Assembly (NCBI RefSeq): GCF_001297705.1 | Contig: NZ_LIRF01000006.1 | Coordinates: 129,001-193,000, forward strand | DNA: 64,000 nucleotides | Direction of reading: 5' to 3' | DNA from: Chryseobacterium sp. ERMR1:04 | GTDB lineage: Bacteria; Bacteroidota; Bacteroidia; Flavobacteriales; Weeksellaceae | In this document: piece by piece, positions 7,626 to 15,814 of the stretch | How positions within the stretch are numbered: the first letter of the stretch is position 1 | Layout of the letters: every line of letters begins with the position of its first letter | Position numbers and translations under genes: made by a program | The notes under the pieces: generated by a model | What the model was told of the DNA's origin: nothing | The model's input: the letters and a program-made list of their open reading frames with translations, nothing else | The model's database searches: none

Positions 7626-8876
7626 TTATTGATTGTTTGCGATTTCTTTTAATTCTATGATCTCTTCTTCATTAAACTTTGTAGCTTCTATGATGAGAGA
7701 TAATTGGGTAACAAGACCTAAAAATTTATTGTTTTCATCTACTACTGCGATGGCCGATTTACTTCCGGAAATTAGCGGTAACATTTCTTCAACCGTTGCT
7801 TCCGCATAAACCGACGGAACATTGCTGTTGATAATTGATTCTACTGTAGGTTCTTTCTTCTTGGCGATTCTCACCACATCATTAAGCGTTACAAATCCTA
7901 AGAATTTATTTTGAAAATCTACGACTGGTAAGGTTTCCAAACCGGTTGTTCTCATTTTTCTTAAAGCTCCCTCAGGACCGTCTTTTCTGAAACGTACCAC
8001 AGTAGCTTTATCGAACATTAAAGATTTGGCGGTGATAATTGTTTTACGGTCTACTTTTTCCACAAAAGCTTTTACATAATCGCTGGCAGGATTGGTTAAG
8101 ATATCCTCAGCCGTTCCTATTTGCTCTATCACGCCGTCTTTCATAATGACGATACGGTCTCCAATTTTAATGGCCTCGTCTAAGTCATGGGTAATGAAGA
8201 CAATGGTTTTTTGTAGGGTATCTTGCAATTCAAGCATCTGATCCTGCATTTCAGATTTGATTAAAGGATCGAGAGCGGAGAAAGCTTCATCCATCAATAA
8301 AACTTCAGGATCGTTAGCCAATGCTCTTGCCAATCCTACTCGCTGTTGCATTCCTCCTGAAAGTTGAGAGGGAAACTGATTTTCAAAACCATTTAATCCT
8401 ACAATATCCAGTGCTTTCTGGGCTTTTTCATCACGAGAAGCTTTATTTTCACCTCTAATTTCCAGTCCGAAACCTGCATTATCTAAAACGTTATGATGGG
8501 GTAGCAGTCCAAATTTTTGAAATACCATACTCATCTCTGTTCTTCTTACCTCCAGAAGTTCTTTGTTATTTTTATCGGTAATATTATCATCATTGATATA
8601 TACTTTTCCTGAAGTAGGCTCATTCAGTCGGTTAAGGCAACGCAGCAAAGTAGATTTCCCACTTCCTGATAATCCCATGATTACAAAGAATTCACCTTCG
8701 TAGATTTCAAAACTCGCTTTGTTGATTCCCACGGTGCAACCCGTTTTTTCAAGAATTTCCTTTTTGGAAAAACCTTTGTCTAAAAGTTCCTGTGCTTTTT
8801 CTTTGTTTTTGCCAAAAATAATCGTCAGATCTTCAACTTTAAGTTTTACTTTTCTACCGTTTTCATTTTTTTCCAT
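7626..8876 (-). CDS. opuAA: Glycine betaine ABC transporter, ATPase with CBS domains
   Basis: A 416-aa ATP-binding subunit. Walker A is GLSGSGKSTLLR (about 68-79), Q-loop VFQKFGLLPHH, signature LSGGMQQRVGLARAL, Walker B VLLMDEAFSALD and switch histidine VFITHDLDEA. After about residue 280 come two CBS repeats (KMRTTGLETLPVVD; MLPLISGSKSAIAVVD), which in the OpuA family sense ionic strength and gate transport. First gene of the operon. The 5' side is a long non-coding stretch of about 520 bp, in which I could not identify a promoter with confidence. Confidence 0.93.
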   Translation of the reverse strand: MEKNENGRKVKLKVEDLTIIFGKNKEKAQELLDKGFSKKEILEKTGCTVGINKASFEIYEGEFFVIMGLSGSGKSTLLRCLNRLNEPTSGKVYINDDNITDKNNKELLEVRRTEMSMVFQKFGLLPHHNVLDNAGFGLEIRGENKASRDEKAQKALDIVGLNGFENQFPSQLSGGMQQRVGLARALANDPEVLLMDEAFSALDPLIKSEMQDQMLELQDTLQKTIVFITHDLDEAIKIGDRIVIMKDGVIEQIGTAEDILTNPASDYVKAFVEKVDRKTIITAKSLMFDKATVVRFRKDGPEGALRKMRTTGLETLPVVDFQNKFLGFVTLNDVVRIAKKKEPTVESIINSNVPSVYAEATVEEMLPLISGSKSAIAVVDENNKFLGLVTQLSLIIEATKFNEEEIIELKEIANNQ

Positions 8877-9397
8877 ATTCAGAATTTTTCAATTAATAAA
8901 TGATATAAGAAATTGTACATCACTTAAATGATTATACGTTTAATCTTGGTTGTTCTGCTAATGGAGATAGTACAAAATAGTCTGTAAGAGCTTTTAATAA
9001 TAAAAACTTTTTACAATAAAATATGAGCATAAAAACCTGTGGCCTTATGTCTATATTTTAAATATTTCAATAGATTATACTCTAGAAAAAGAGTGTATCA
9101 TGTAAAAAAGAAGTTAATCTTTTAAATAGATTCTACAATTAAATTACGGATGATGTAATTACAGATATGTGTACTGAACAACTTGAATTCCTACATGTCA
9201 TCAAAATGTAGGCCAGCATAAAAAAGCTGTGTATCAATTTCTTATGATGGTGCAAATTTACGACTTTTATATTAAATGGATTTTTTGAGCCTTAAGAAGC
9301 TGGTCCTAAGCCTGATTGGAGAACGGAATATTTAGAGTCATTTTGCTCTGTCAGTCGAGGTAAGAAATATGAATTTTAAGAATAAATCTTAAACGGA
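8877..9397. other. 521-bp non-coding region upstream of opuAA, with two or three hairpins
   Basis: No convincing ORF on either strand. It contains an imperfect hairpin around ATACTCT/AGAGTGTAT (9077-9098), a 7-bp hairpin CCTACAT/ATGTAGG (9190-9212), and CAGC/GCTG just after it. It is unusually long for this window and could hold a leader or small RNA for the osmoprotectant operon. I recognise no known RNA family. Confidence 0.3.
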
Positions 9398-9793
9398 TTA
9401 GCACAATGTGTGCATGAAATTAAAAAAAGTACTCAGAACCACGGCAATTATTGCCAGGATAGCCGGCAATGCCTGAACAAAAAATATTTTCTTCGTTGCA
9501 GAAATGGCCCCATAAATTCCTGCGATAGCCACACAACTCAAGAAAAATAAGGATACATTGGTTTGCCATTTCGGATCTTCAATCAATAAAGACCAAATTA
9601 ATCCTGCAGCCAGAAAACCATTGTAAAGTCCCTGATTGGCGGCCAATCCTTTAGTAGGTTTGAACATTTCTGCGGGTAAAGCAGCTTTGAAAACTTCTTT
9701 TCCTTTTGTTTCCCAGGCAAACATTTCCATCCAAAGAATGTAGAGGTGTTCTATTGCGACTAAGGCGATCAAAATTTTTGCAACGATGTCCAT
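9398..9793 (-). CDS. DUF1304 family membrane protein
   Basis: A 131-aa inner-membrane protein with four hydrophobic helices. The N-terminal EHLYILWMEMFAWETKGKEVF and the central GLAANQGLYNGFLAAGLIW are the conserved blocks of the DUF1304 family, whose function is unknown. Divergent from the Crp-type regulator at 9860, so it may share its control. Confidence 0.85.
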   Translation of the reverse strand: MDIVAKILIALVAIEHLYILWMEMFAWETKGKEVFKAALPAEMFKPTKGLAANQGLYNGFLAAGLIWSLLIEDPKWQTNVSLFFLSCVAIAGIYGAISATKKIFFVQALPAILAIIAVVLSTFFNFMHTLC

Positions 9794-9812
9794 GATTTAT
9801 TGTTTTTTGGAA

Positions 9813-9843
9813 TTGTAAAACTAAAAAAATAAAGTTAAGTTTG
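9813..9843 (+). promoter_or_regulatory. Promoter of the Crp-type regulator gene
   Basis: TTG (9813-9815) and TAAGTTTG (9836-9843) are separated by 20 bp, matching the Bacteroidota -33/-7 pattern. The ATG follows 17 bp downstream of the -7 box. Confidence 0.5.
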
Positions 9844-9859
9844 ATTACTAAATTTTACA

Positions 9860-10432
9860 ATGGAAACTTTCAAAGCACATTTAGATAAATTCATTACGAT
9901 CACTGACGAAGAATTTACTTCTATCATTTCTTTTTTTCAAATTCTGAAAGTGAAAAAGAAAGAAAATCTGATGCTTGAAGGTGATATCTGTAAATTTAAA
10001 TATTTCGTGTTGGAAGGATGTTTAAGAAAATTTTTCATCAACGAAAAAGGAGTAGAGCAAACCACGGAATTTGCCATAGAAAAATGGTGGATGTCTGATA
10101 CTTTTGCCTTTGAAAAACAAATGAAATCAAGCTTTAATATTCAGTCTGTAGAAAACTCGAGTCTTTTGGTTATCGATTTTCAATCTCAGGAACTTTTATT
10201 GGAAAAGCATCCGATTATGGAACGTTATTTCAGAATGGTATACCAGACTGCTTATGCAGCGGCAGAAAAAAGAATTCGTTATATTTATGAGATGACGAAA
10301 GAAGAATATTATGTGCATTTCAGTACGTTGTATCCTTGGTTTATTCAAAGAATTCCACAATATTTGATTGCTTCATTTCTAGGTTTTACTCCGGAATATT
10401 TGAGTGAAATCAGAGCCAAATTACGTTCTTAA
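9860..10432 (+). CDS. Crp/Fnr-family regulator (cyclic-nucleotide-binding fold)
   Basis: A 190-aa protein with an N-terminal cNMP-binding-like beta roll (about 10-115: KKKENLMLEGDICKFKYFVLEGCLRKFF) and a short C-terminal helix-turn-helix (IPQYLIASFLGFTPEYLSEIRAKL). This is the compact Bacteroidota form, without an obvious phosphate-binding cassette for cAMP, so its ligand is unknown. The C-terminal ISASFLGxTPExLSRIR-type pattern fits DNA binding. It lies 63 bp upstream of the DoxX and AhpD-like genes and may regulate them. Confidence 0.88.
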   Translation: METFKAHLDKFITITDEEFTSIISFFQILKVKKKENLMLEGDICKFKYFVLEGCLRKFFINEKGVEQTTEFAIEKWWMSDTFAFEKQMKSSFNIQSVENSSLLVIDFQSQELLLEKHPIMERYFRMVYQTAYAAAEKRIRYIYEMTKEEYYVHFSTLYPWFIQRIPQYLIASFLGFTPEYLSEIRAKLRS

Positions 10433-10495
10433 ACCAGTTTAAGATTTTTACAATATAGAAGTCGCAACTTTGCCTTGTTCATAAAAACAACGATC

Positions 10496-10930
10496 ATGAC
10501 AGGCAAAAAAGATTTTCAATTCCCGCAACTGTTTTTAAGGTTAGCCATCTCTGTTACAATGCTTTCTGCAGTTGCCGACCGATTCGGATTTTGGGGTAAA
10601 AACTCAGCTTGGGGAAACTGGGCGAATTTTGAAAAATATACCCAACAACTGACTTCTTTTCTTCCTGAAAGTCTAAGTGTTTTTTCAGCCTATTTCGCCA
10701 CTTTTTTAGAAATTCTATTTCCATTATTATTACTTATCGGATTTAAAACGAAGATCGCCGCTTACGGCGCTGGTTTTTTATTGCTCATTTTCGCTTTATC
10801 CATGACAATGGCTTTAGGAGTTAAAGCTCCTCTGGATTATTCTGTCTGGGTAGGAAGTGCAGGCGCTTTTTTATTGGCAAGTCAACATCAATTTTCATTA
10901 AGTATCGACGAATTAATCAAGAATAAATAA
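10496..10930 (+). CDS. DoxX-family membrane protein
   Basis: A 144-aa inner-membrane protein with four hydrophobic segments (LFLRLAISVTMLSAVADR; VFSAYFATFLEILFPLLLL; AAYGAGFLLLIFALSMTM; WVGSAGAFLLASQ). I start it at the ATG at 10496 (MTGKKDFQFPQL); an in-frame TTG lies 21 bp upstream. DoxX-like proteins are linked to thiol redox balance and quinone electron flow. The next gene, an AhpD-like protein, is 19 bp away and probably in the same operon. Confidence 0.82.
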   Translation: MTGKKDFQFPQLFLRLAISVTMLSAVADRFGFWGKNSAWGNWANFEKYTQQLTSFLPESLSVFSAYFATFLEILFPLLLLIGFKTKIAAYGAGFLLLIFALSMTMALGVKAPLDYSVWVGSAGAFLLASQHQFSLSIDELIKNK

Positions 10931-10949
10931 TCAAATAAATATAAATAAT

Positions 10950-11393
10950 ATGAGCACAAGAGTAAATATTGCAACAACAGAATCAGCAGCGTACAAAGCC
11001 ATGATGGGATTAGAAGGATATCTTCAAACGATTTCTTTAAACCATACTCAAAAAGAATTAATTAAAATCAGAGCTTCACAGATCAACGGATGTGCTTTCT
11101 GTTTGGATATGCACACAAAAGATGCCATTAAATATGGGGAAACTCCACAAAGAATCTATCTTCTAAATGCCTGGAGAGAAGCATTGGAGCTTTATACAGA
11201 AGAAGAGCAGGTATTGTTGGCCATGACAGAAGAAATCACTTTAATCAGCCAGAAAGGGTTAACAGAAGAAACGTATTATAAGGCAAATCAATTGTTTGAT
11301 GAAGTACAAATTGCCCAAATCATTATGGCGATTGTAACCATCAATGGTTGGAACAGAATTGCAATCAGTACACACATGCCGATTGCTAAATAA
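10950..11393 (+). CDS. Carboxymuconolactone decarboxylase/AhpD-like protein
   Basis: A 147-aa alpha-helical protein. The AhpD-type redox motif is complete: RASQINGCAFCLDMHTKDA with C48, C51 and H55, which in AhpD relatives form a peroxidase/disulfide reductase site. VTINGWNRIAIS near the C-terminus is also typical. Likely role: peroxide or electrophile detoxification. Cotranscribed with the DoxX protein; a strong hairpin terminator follows. Confidence 0.9.
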   Translation: MSTRVNIATTESAAYKAMMGLEGYLQTISLNHTQKELIKIRASQINGCAFCLDMHTKDAIKYGETPQRIYLLNAWREALELYTEEEQVLLAMTEEITLISQKGLTEETYYKANQLFDEVQIAQIIMAIVTINGWNRIAISTHMPIAK

Positions 11394-11418
11394 ATTTTCA
11401 GAAATAAGTTATTTACCA

Positions 11419-11452
11419 AAAGCGCTTCTCCACATTGAGAAGCGCTTTTTTT
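11419..11452. terminator. Bidirectional terminator
   Basis: AAGCGCTTCTC-CACATT-GAGAAGCGCTT forms an 11-bp stem followed by T7 on the plus strand, with an A-rich left side for the minus strand. It lies between convergent genes. Confidence 0.85.
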
Positions 11453-11464
11453 ATGATATTGGAG

Positions 11465-12436
11465 TTAATAAATAGCAACAGGATTGATGTTGACCTGAGT
11501 AGATCCCACATACAAGGGTTGTCCTAAAACAAACATGAATTCCCATACTTTTTCTTTTACTAAAGGCCTGGTATCAATTAATTCCAGATTATAGATTCCT
11601 TTTTTTGCCAACATAAATTGATTGATCGGAAACTCTTCCTTATTTTTTGGATTCGGATAAACTTCGGATGCCCAGGTGTCACCTCCAAAAGCAATGATTC
11701 CCTGATCGGCCAACCATATTGCGGCTTCCATACCGATTCCCGGTTCTACTTCCAGAAACTGTTTGTTGTCTTTTCCAATCAGTTCAAGCCAACCTGTATT
11801 AAAGAGAACGACATCTCCTTTTCGAAGGGTAATTCCTTGTTTTTTCAAGACCGATTTAATATCAGCAACCGTGAATTCTGTTCCTCCCGAAACGATTGTT
11901 TTTCCATAATGTGCGGTCATATCCAGAACAACACCTCTTGTAACAAACGGTGGTACTTTTTCAATACCTAATTTTTTAACGCCTTCAACGGTCACAAAAT
12001 CTGTTGCTTTATTTCCATTGTAATACACGTTATCAATTCCGATATGTCCAATACCGTTAAGCTGCGTTCCAACGCCAGTCCAGCCATTCACCAATTCATC
12101 ATTGAATGTAAATTTGTTGGGGCCTAAGCTTTTTCCACCTTGTTCTCCCGGCTGAATATTGTATAAATTAAAACTTCTATGACGAAAAGCGGGTAGATTT
12201 TTATCAATAGGAACTGCCAAAGGCAATGTTTTTCCTTGTTTTACCAATGCAATAGATTGTTTTACAATTTCGGGAGTTAGTAAATTAGCGGCTCCTATTT
12301 CATCTTTAGCACCGTAAACAGACGGATACCAAGATTTATCGTCAGGATTAATAGACTGATTTTGTGCCTTTACAGCTTGGTTGCTGATAGCCAAAAGAAT
12401 AGCTAACCCGAACGTTTTGATCAGATTTTTTTTCAT
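11465..12436 (-). CDS. Exported cyclase-family protein (kynurenine formamidase-like)
   Basis: A 323-aa protein with a signal peptide (ending AVKAQ, about residue 24), so probably periplasmic. It belongs to the cyclase superfamily (PF04199), metal-dependent hydrolases acting on amides or cyclic compounds. GTQLNGIGHIGI corresponds to the metal-binding HxGTHxDxPxH-type region; other blocks are TRGVVLDMTAHYGK, LRKGDVVLFNTGWLE and IAFGGDTWASEV. The substrate is not predictable. Transcribed towards the AhpD-like gene with a shared terminator between them. Confidence 0.85.
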   Translation of the reverse strand: MKKNLIKTFGLAILLAISNQAVKAQNQSINPDDKSWYPSVYGAKDEIGAANLLTPEIVKQSIALVKQGKTLPLAVPIDKNLPAFRHRSFNLYNIQPGEQGGKSLGPNKFTFNDELVNGWTGVGTQLNGIGHIGIDNVYYNGNKATDFVTVEGVKKLGIEKVPPFVTRGVVLDMTAHYGKTIVSGGTEFTVADIKSVLKKQGITLRKGDVVLFNTGWLELIGKDNKQFLEVEPGIGMEAAIWLADQGIIAFGGDTWASEVYPNPKNKEEFPINQFMLAKKGIYNLELIDTRPLVKEKVWEFMFVLGQPLYVGSTQVNINPVAIY

Positions 12437-12518
12437 TGTTGAAAATTTTATGATGTTGAAAAAAAGAGAGTAGGCGATATAAACATGATCCTTTGACAGG
12501 AAAAATGTTTATAAAGAT

Positions 12519-13502
12519 TTAAATTTCGCTTAATGCAGAATTGATAAAGCTCAATTCATCCTGAGAAAGATCGAAAGACATGGCTTTAGCATTTTCAATG
12601 GCTTGCTGAGCATTTCTTGCTCCTGCCAAAACAACAGTAATTGCGGGTTGTAAAGTCGTCCAGCGCAAAACTAATTGTGAAAGAGTAGCTCCTTTTTCCT
12701 GAGCAATCGGTTCTATTTTTTCTAAGAATGTTTTTACTTTATTAAGATCAAACTGAGAAAAATATCCGTTTCTGTGGTCGTTGTCTTTTAATTTGTCTTC
12801 TTTAAAGTATTTTCCTGTTAAAAGACCTCTTTCCATCGGACTGTACACAATAATTCCTGAATTATTTTCCAAAGAATATGGAACCAAATCTTTTTCAATC
12901 GCATTGTTCAACATGCTGTATGAAACCTGATTGCTTGCTAAATTCAACGTTCTGTTGGCTTCCTGCATTTGTTCAATACTATAATTGCTTACCCCTGCTG
13001 CAAGAACTTTACCTTGTTGGATTAATAATTCCATTGCTTCCATCGTTTCACAGATACAAGTTGTACTGTCCGGCCAGTGAAGCTGTAGCAGGTCGATATA
13101 ATCTGTTCCCAGTCTCTTCAGACTTTCTTCCACTTCTTTGATGATGTTTTCTTTTGAAGCTAATTTATACACAGGAAGTATTTTTCCGTCATCATTCGCA
13201 TCGAAGAAAAATTCTCCTTTTCCATTGTTGCTTCCATCCCATACCAAACCGAATTTGGTTAATAACTGAATCTTTGAACGGTCTTTTCCTTTGATGGCTT
13301 CCCCAATCATTTCTTCACTCAATCCAAAACCGTAGAACGGTGCGGTATCAATAGAGGTTACGCCATGATCTAAAGAAGCGTGAATAGAATCGATAGAGTC
13401 TTTTTTCTCATTTCCACCCCACATATTTCCACCGATTGCAAATGCTCCGTGGGTAATTACTGAAAGTTCTAAATCAGTATTTCCTAATTTTCTATATTCC
13501 AT
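12519..13502 (-). CDS. Aldo/keto reductase
   Basis: A 327-aa NADPH-dependent reductase with a TIM-barrel fold. The catalytic residues are visible: the aspartate and tyrosine in SIDTAPFYGFGLSEEMIG, the lysine in QLLTKFGL, and the histidine in DLLQLHWPD. C-terminal coenzyme-binding sequence ITVVLAGARNAQQAIENAKA. It reduces aldehydes or ketones; the subgroup resembles YajO/potassium-channel-beta-type reductases. It lies in the same orientation as the cyclase upstream of it on the map and may be coexpressed with it. Confidence 0.9.
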   Translation of the reverse strand: MEYRKLGNTDLELSVITHGAFAIGGNMWGGNEKKDSIDSIHASLDHGVTSIDTAPFYGFGLSEEMIGEAIKGKDRSKIQLLTKFGLVWDGSNNGKGEFFFDANDDGKILPVYKLASKENIIKEVEESLKRLGTDYIDLLQLHWPDSTTCICETMEAMELLIQQGKVLAAGVSNYSIEQMQEANRTLNLASNQVSYSMLNNAIEKDLVPYSLENNSGIIVYSPMERGLLTGKYFKEDKLKDNDHRNGYFSQFDLNKVKTFLEKIEPIAQEKGATLSQLVLRWTTLQPAITVVLAGARNAQQAIENAKAMSFDLSQDELSFINSALSEI

Positions 13503-13530
13503 TTTTTATTGTTTTAATTTTTAAGTTGAT

Positions 13531-13710
13531 TTAACCGCAAAAGACTTATTTTAATACTTAAGTTATTTTTAAGTTAAAAGGATTCTGTTGAGAAGGCCAC
13601 TTAAGTTTTCTGAAAATCTTTGATTTTCTTCTTATGTGAGCTTTTTATTTTCAAAGTATTTAAAAGCTAAAGTGTTCTAAAGTGCTTACATAAAGCTTTT
13701 GTGACTAAAA
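13531..13710. repeat. Family A intergenic repeat (copy 3, degenerate)
   Basis: Starts TTAACCGCAAAAGACTTATT and ends AGCTTTTGTGACTAAAA, a degraded form of the family A ends. Internal words CTTATGTGAGC and TTCTAAAGTGCTTA resemble those in copies 1 and 2. It occupies the whole gap between two same-strand genes. Confidence 0.5.
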
Positions 13711-13720
13711 TATTTTCCAA

Positions 13721-14473
13721 TTATTTATTTAATTCTTTTACAATAGCCTCACCCACACTTTTGGCAGATTGAGGATTTTGTCCAGTGATCACTCTTTGAT
13801 CTGTCACCACATGATTCTGCCAAAGTCCCGATTTTTCAAATATTGCTCCTCTTTCTTTTAATTTATCTTCCAATAGGAAAGGAACTACGTTGGTTAATTT
13901 CACTTCAGCTTCTTCTTCATTGGTAAAAGCATTGATCTTTTTACCGTTCACTAAATAGCTACCATCGTTTAGTTTAATATTCACCAAACCGGACGGGCCA
14001 TGGCAAACTGCGGCTACAATTCCTCCATTTTCATAAATTTTTGAAGCGATAGTGGCTAATTCTGTATTATCTGCAAAATCCCACATGGCACCATGACCTC
14101 CAGCATAAAAGATGGTTGAATAATCAGCAGGATTTACTTGTGATGGAGTTAAAGAATGATCAATTTTATTTTTGTATTCTTTATTTTCCCAAAATTCTTT
14201 GTTAACGGGATCTTGTAAATCAAATCCATCAACGGGAGGAGTTCCTCCTTTTGGACTTACAAAATCTATTTCATAACCTGCTTTGTGTAAAACCTCCCAA
14301 GGATGAGAAACTTCGCCCAGATAATATCCTGTATTTTCGCCAGTATCTCCTTTTTTATCATGGCTGGTAACCACAAATAAAATTTTCCTTTTCATATTTT
14401 TTGATTTTTTGGACTGAGCTTGAACGATTCCTATGGTGAATACGGCGAAGATTAAAAACGCTATTTTTTTCAT
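13721..14473 (-). CDS. Exported DJ-1/PfpI (type 1 glutamine amidotransferase-like) protein
   Basis: A 250-aa protein with a signal peptide (MKKIAFLIFAVFTIGIVQAQ), unusual for the family. The nucleophile elbow is GIVAAVCHGPSGLVN, with the conserved cysteine, and YAGGHGAMWDFAD provides the oxyanion loop. Length and blocks such as GYEIDFVSPKGGTPPVDG place it in the Hsp31/glyoxalase III-like subgroup, which converts methylglyoxal or acts as a chaperone. Neighbouring reductases support a role in carbonyl stress. An alternative start at MKRKILFVVTSHD (residue 27) would give a cytoplasmic protein. Confidence 0.85.
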   Translation of the reverse strand: MKKIAFLIFAVFTIGIVQAQSKKSKNMKRKILFVVTSHDKKGDTGENTGYYLGEVSHPWEVLHKAGYEIDFVSPKGGTPPVDGFDLQDPVNKEFWENKEYKNKIDHSLTPSQVNPADYSTIFYAGGHGAMWDFADNTELATIASKIYENGGIVAAVCHGPSGLVNIKLNDGSYLVNGKKINAFTNEEEAEVKLTNVVPFLLEDKLKERGAIFEKSGLWQNHVVTDQRVITGQNPQSAKSVGEAIVKELNK

Positions 14474-14504
14474 GATTTAGATAAATTATGTTGAGTTTTT
14501 TTTA

Positions 14505-14623
14505 TTTTAACCACAAAAGGATCAAAAGATTTCGATACGTGTAAGACTTTCAAAAGTGGACAAAATTATAGTGCTACATTTTGTCTGCTTTTATCATTTC
14601 TTTTGTGCCTTTTGCGGTAAAAG
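14505..14623. repeat. Family A intergenic inverted repeat (copy 4)
   Basis: TTTTAACCACAAAAGGATCA at the left faces TTTTGTGCCTTTTGCGGTAA at the right. The shortest of the four copies, about 120 bp, with the best-conserved ends. Confidence 0.7.
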
Positions 14624-14630
14624 AATATTC

Positions 14631-14918
14631 TTAAATAATCTCAGTTAAATAAAGCTGAGGTTTTTCCTGCAATTTTTCATCAACCAAAGCTCCGAAAGCC
14701 TGAATATAAAGTTGCTGATTATGCAGCGTTAAACCTTCCTGATCTTTCCAGATTTCATAGAAAATAAACTGGTTTTTATCTTCAATTCCTTGATGTAGCG
14801 TATACATTTCGTTGGCTTCTTCTTTTCTGGTTTCTGTTACCATATTTTGAAGAGCTTCTAACACTTCTGTTCTGTGTTCTTCTTTTGCTTTAATAACTGC
14901 GGTAAGATATATTTTCAT
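14631..14918 (-). CDS. Antibiotic biosynthesis monooxygenase-like (ABM) protein
   Basis: A 95-aa ferredoxin-like alpha/beta protein. KAKEEHRTEVLEALQNMV, YTLHQGIEDKNQFIFYEIWK and HNQQLYIQAF are typical of the ABM/YgiN family of quinol monooxygenases. Its start codon overlaps the stop of the upstream flavodoxin-like reductase (TAATG), so the two are translationally coupled, like the ygiN-mdaB pair known from enterobacteria. Together they would cycle quinones between reduced and oxidised states. Confidence 0.88.
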   Translation of the reverse strand: MKIYLTAVIKAKEEHRTEVLEALQNMVTETRKEEANEMYTLHQGIEDKNQFIFYEIWKDQEGLTLHNQQLYIQAFGALVDEKLQEKPQLYLTEII

Positions 14919-15532
14919 TAGGCTAATTGTGGGTTTAATTCTTGTTCAAAAATGTTCGTAAGGTGTTCTTTGTAGGTTTTCATATCACGTTCGATATTTG
15001 CATTTTTTTCTACATCATGGAAGTGAAAACCTTCCATTTTTTCTAGAGAAACAAAGGCATTCATTTTGTGGAAACCGAATAATGGTCCGTTATCCACGCT
15101 TGTTTCATTGAAAAACTCTCCAGGAAGCGTAAAAGCAGTTTCCGGTGCATTCCAACTTGTGGTTACCATATATTTTCTTCCACCAAGCATTCCTCCTGTT
15201 CCGTAATTGATCTGTGGATTGTCTGAAGTTCTACCGTCGCTCATATAAATTCCTTTTGCATGACCTGCTGTGAAAACTTCATCAATGTATTTTTTGAATC
15301 CATTCGGTAATTGGAACCACCAGATTGGGGTGTGATAAATAATAACATCTGCCCAAACAAATTTTTGAACTTCCTCGTCTTTGTTATAACCTTCGTCTAT
15401 TGTTGTGGTCTTAACTTCTACATTTTCAAATTTTTGTAGAACTTCCAACGTGCTGTCTGCAATTGTTTTATTATATTTTCCTCCAGAATGTCCGAAGTTT
15501 TGTCCACCGTTGATGATTAATACTTTTTTCAT
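14918..15532 (-). CDS. NAD(P)H-dependent quinone reductase, MdaB-like
   Basis: A 204-aa flavodoxin-fold FAD/FMN reductase. LIINGGQNFGHSGGKYN binds the flavin phosphate; YHTPIWWFQLPNGFKKYIDE and GGRKYMVTTSWNAP are typical of MdaB (modulator of drug activity B). It reduces quinones by two electrons, protecting against redox cycling. Coupled to the ABM protein by a TAATG overlap. A -7 box lies just upstream at 15562-15569. Confidence 0.9.
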   Translation of the reverse strand: MKKVLIINGGQNFGHSGGKYNKTIADSTLEVLQKFENVEVKTTTIDEGYNKDEEVQKFVWADVIIYHTPIWWFQLPNGFKKYIDEVFTAGHAKGIYMSDGRTSDNPQINYGTGGMLGGRKYMVTTSWNAPETAFTLPGEFFNETSVDNGPLFGFHKMNAFVSLEKMEGFHFHDVEKNANIERDMKTYKEHLTNIFEQELNPQLA

Positions 15533-15561
15533 TGTTGTATGATTGTTTAAATTTTACTCTG

Positions 15562-15569
15562 CAAAGTTA
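15562..15569 (-). promoter_or_regulatory. Promoter -7 box of the mdaB-like operon
   Basis: Minus-strand TAACTTTG matches TAnnTTTG and lies 30 bp before the ATG at 15532. No clear -33 element is visible. Confidence 0.4.
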
Positions 15570-15667
15570 CCTTCGGATTTTGTATAATAAAAATAGTATG
15601 AATTATAGTGAAGTATCAGAATTATGATGGTTGTGTTAGTTTTTGTTTCATAATTATCAGCCTTAAT

Positions 15668-15706
15668 AATTTACAATTCACTAGCGAAGCAAAATTTACA
15701 ATTCAC
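15668..15706. repeat. Family D repeat (copy 1): tandem 14-mers around a GCGAAGCAA core
   Basis: AATTTACAATTCAC occurs at 15668-15681 and 15693-15706, separated by TAGCGAAGCAA. The complement is related to the hairpin at 31003-31059 (GTGAAT, CAATTTTGCTTCGC). Non-coding; the 62-aa ORF across it has no recognisable features. Confidence 0.5.
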
Positions 15707-15782
15707 ATGTTACCATTCATAAATTCGCATTTCATGTTTAAATATCATATTGATTTTGAATCTGTTTCTAAAACTTCTCCTG

Positions 15783-15790
15783 TAACTTTG
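15783..15790 (+). promoter_or_regulatory. Promoter -7 box of the metallophosphoesterase gene
   Basis: TAACTTTG, 24 bp before the ATG at 15815; a TTTTG at 15754-15758 is a rather distant -33 candidate. Confidence 0.4.
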
Positions 15791-15814
15791 TGTTAATAAT
15801 TTGAATGAAATAGG

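Noticed and set aside
9190..9220. Hairpins before opuAA as a known riboswitch or tRNA
   Set aside because: No conserved riboswitch core, no cloverleaf or CCA end; only generic hairpins.
15608..15796. 62-aa ORF before the phosphoesterase
   Set aside because: Crosses the family D repeat; composition looks like translated repeat DNA.
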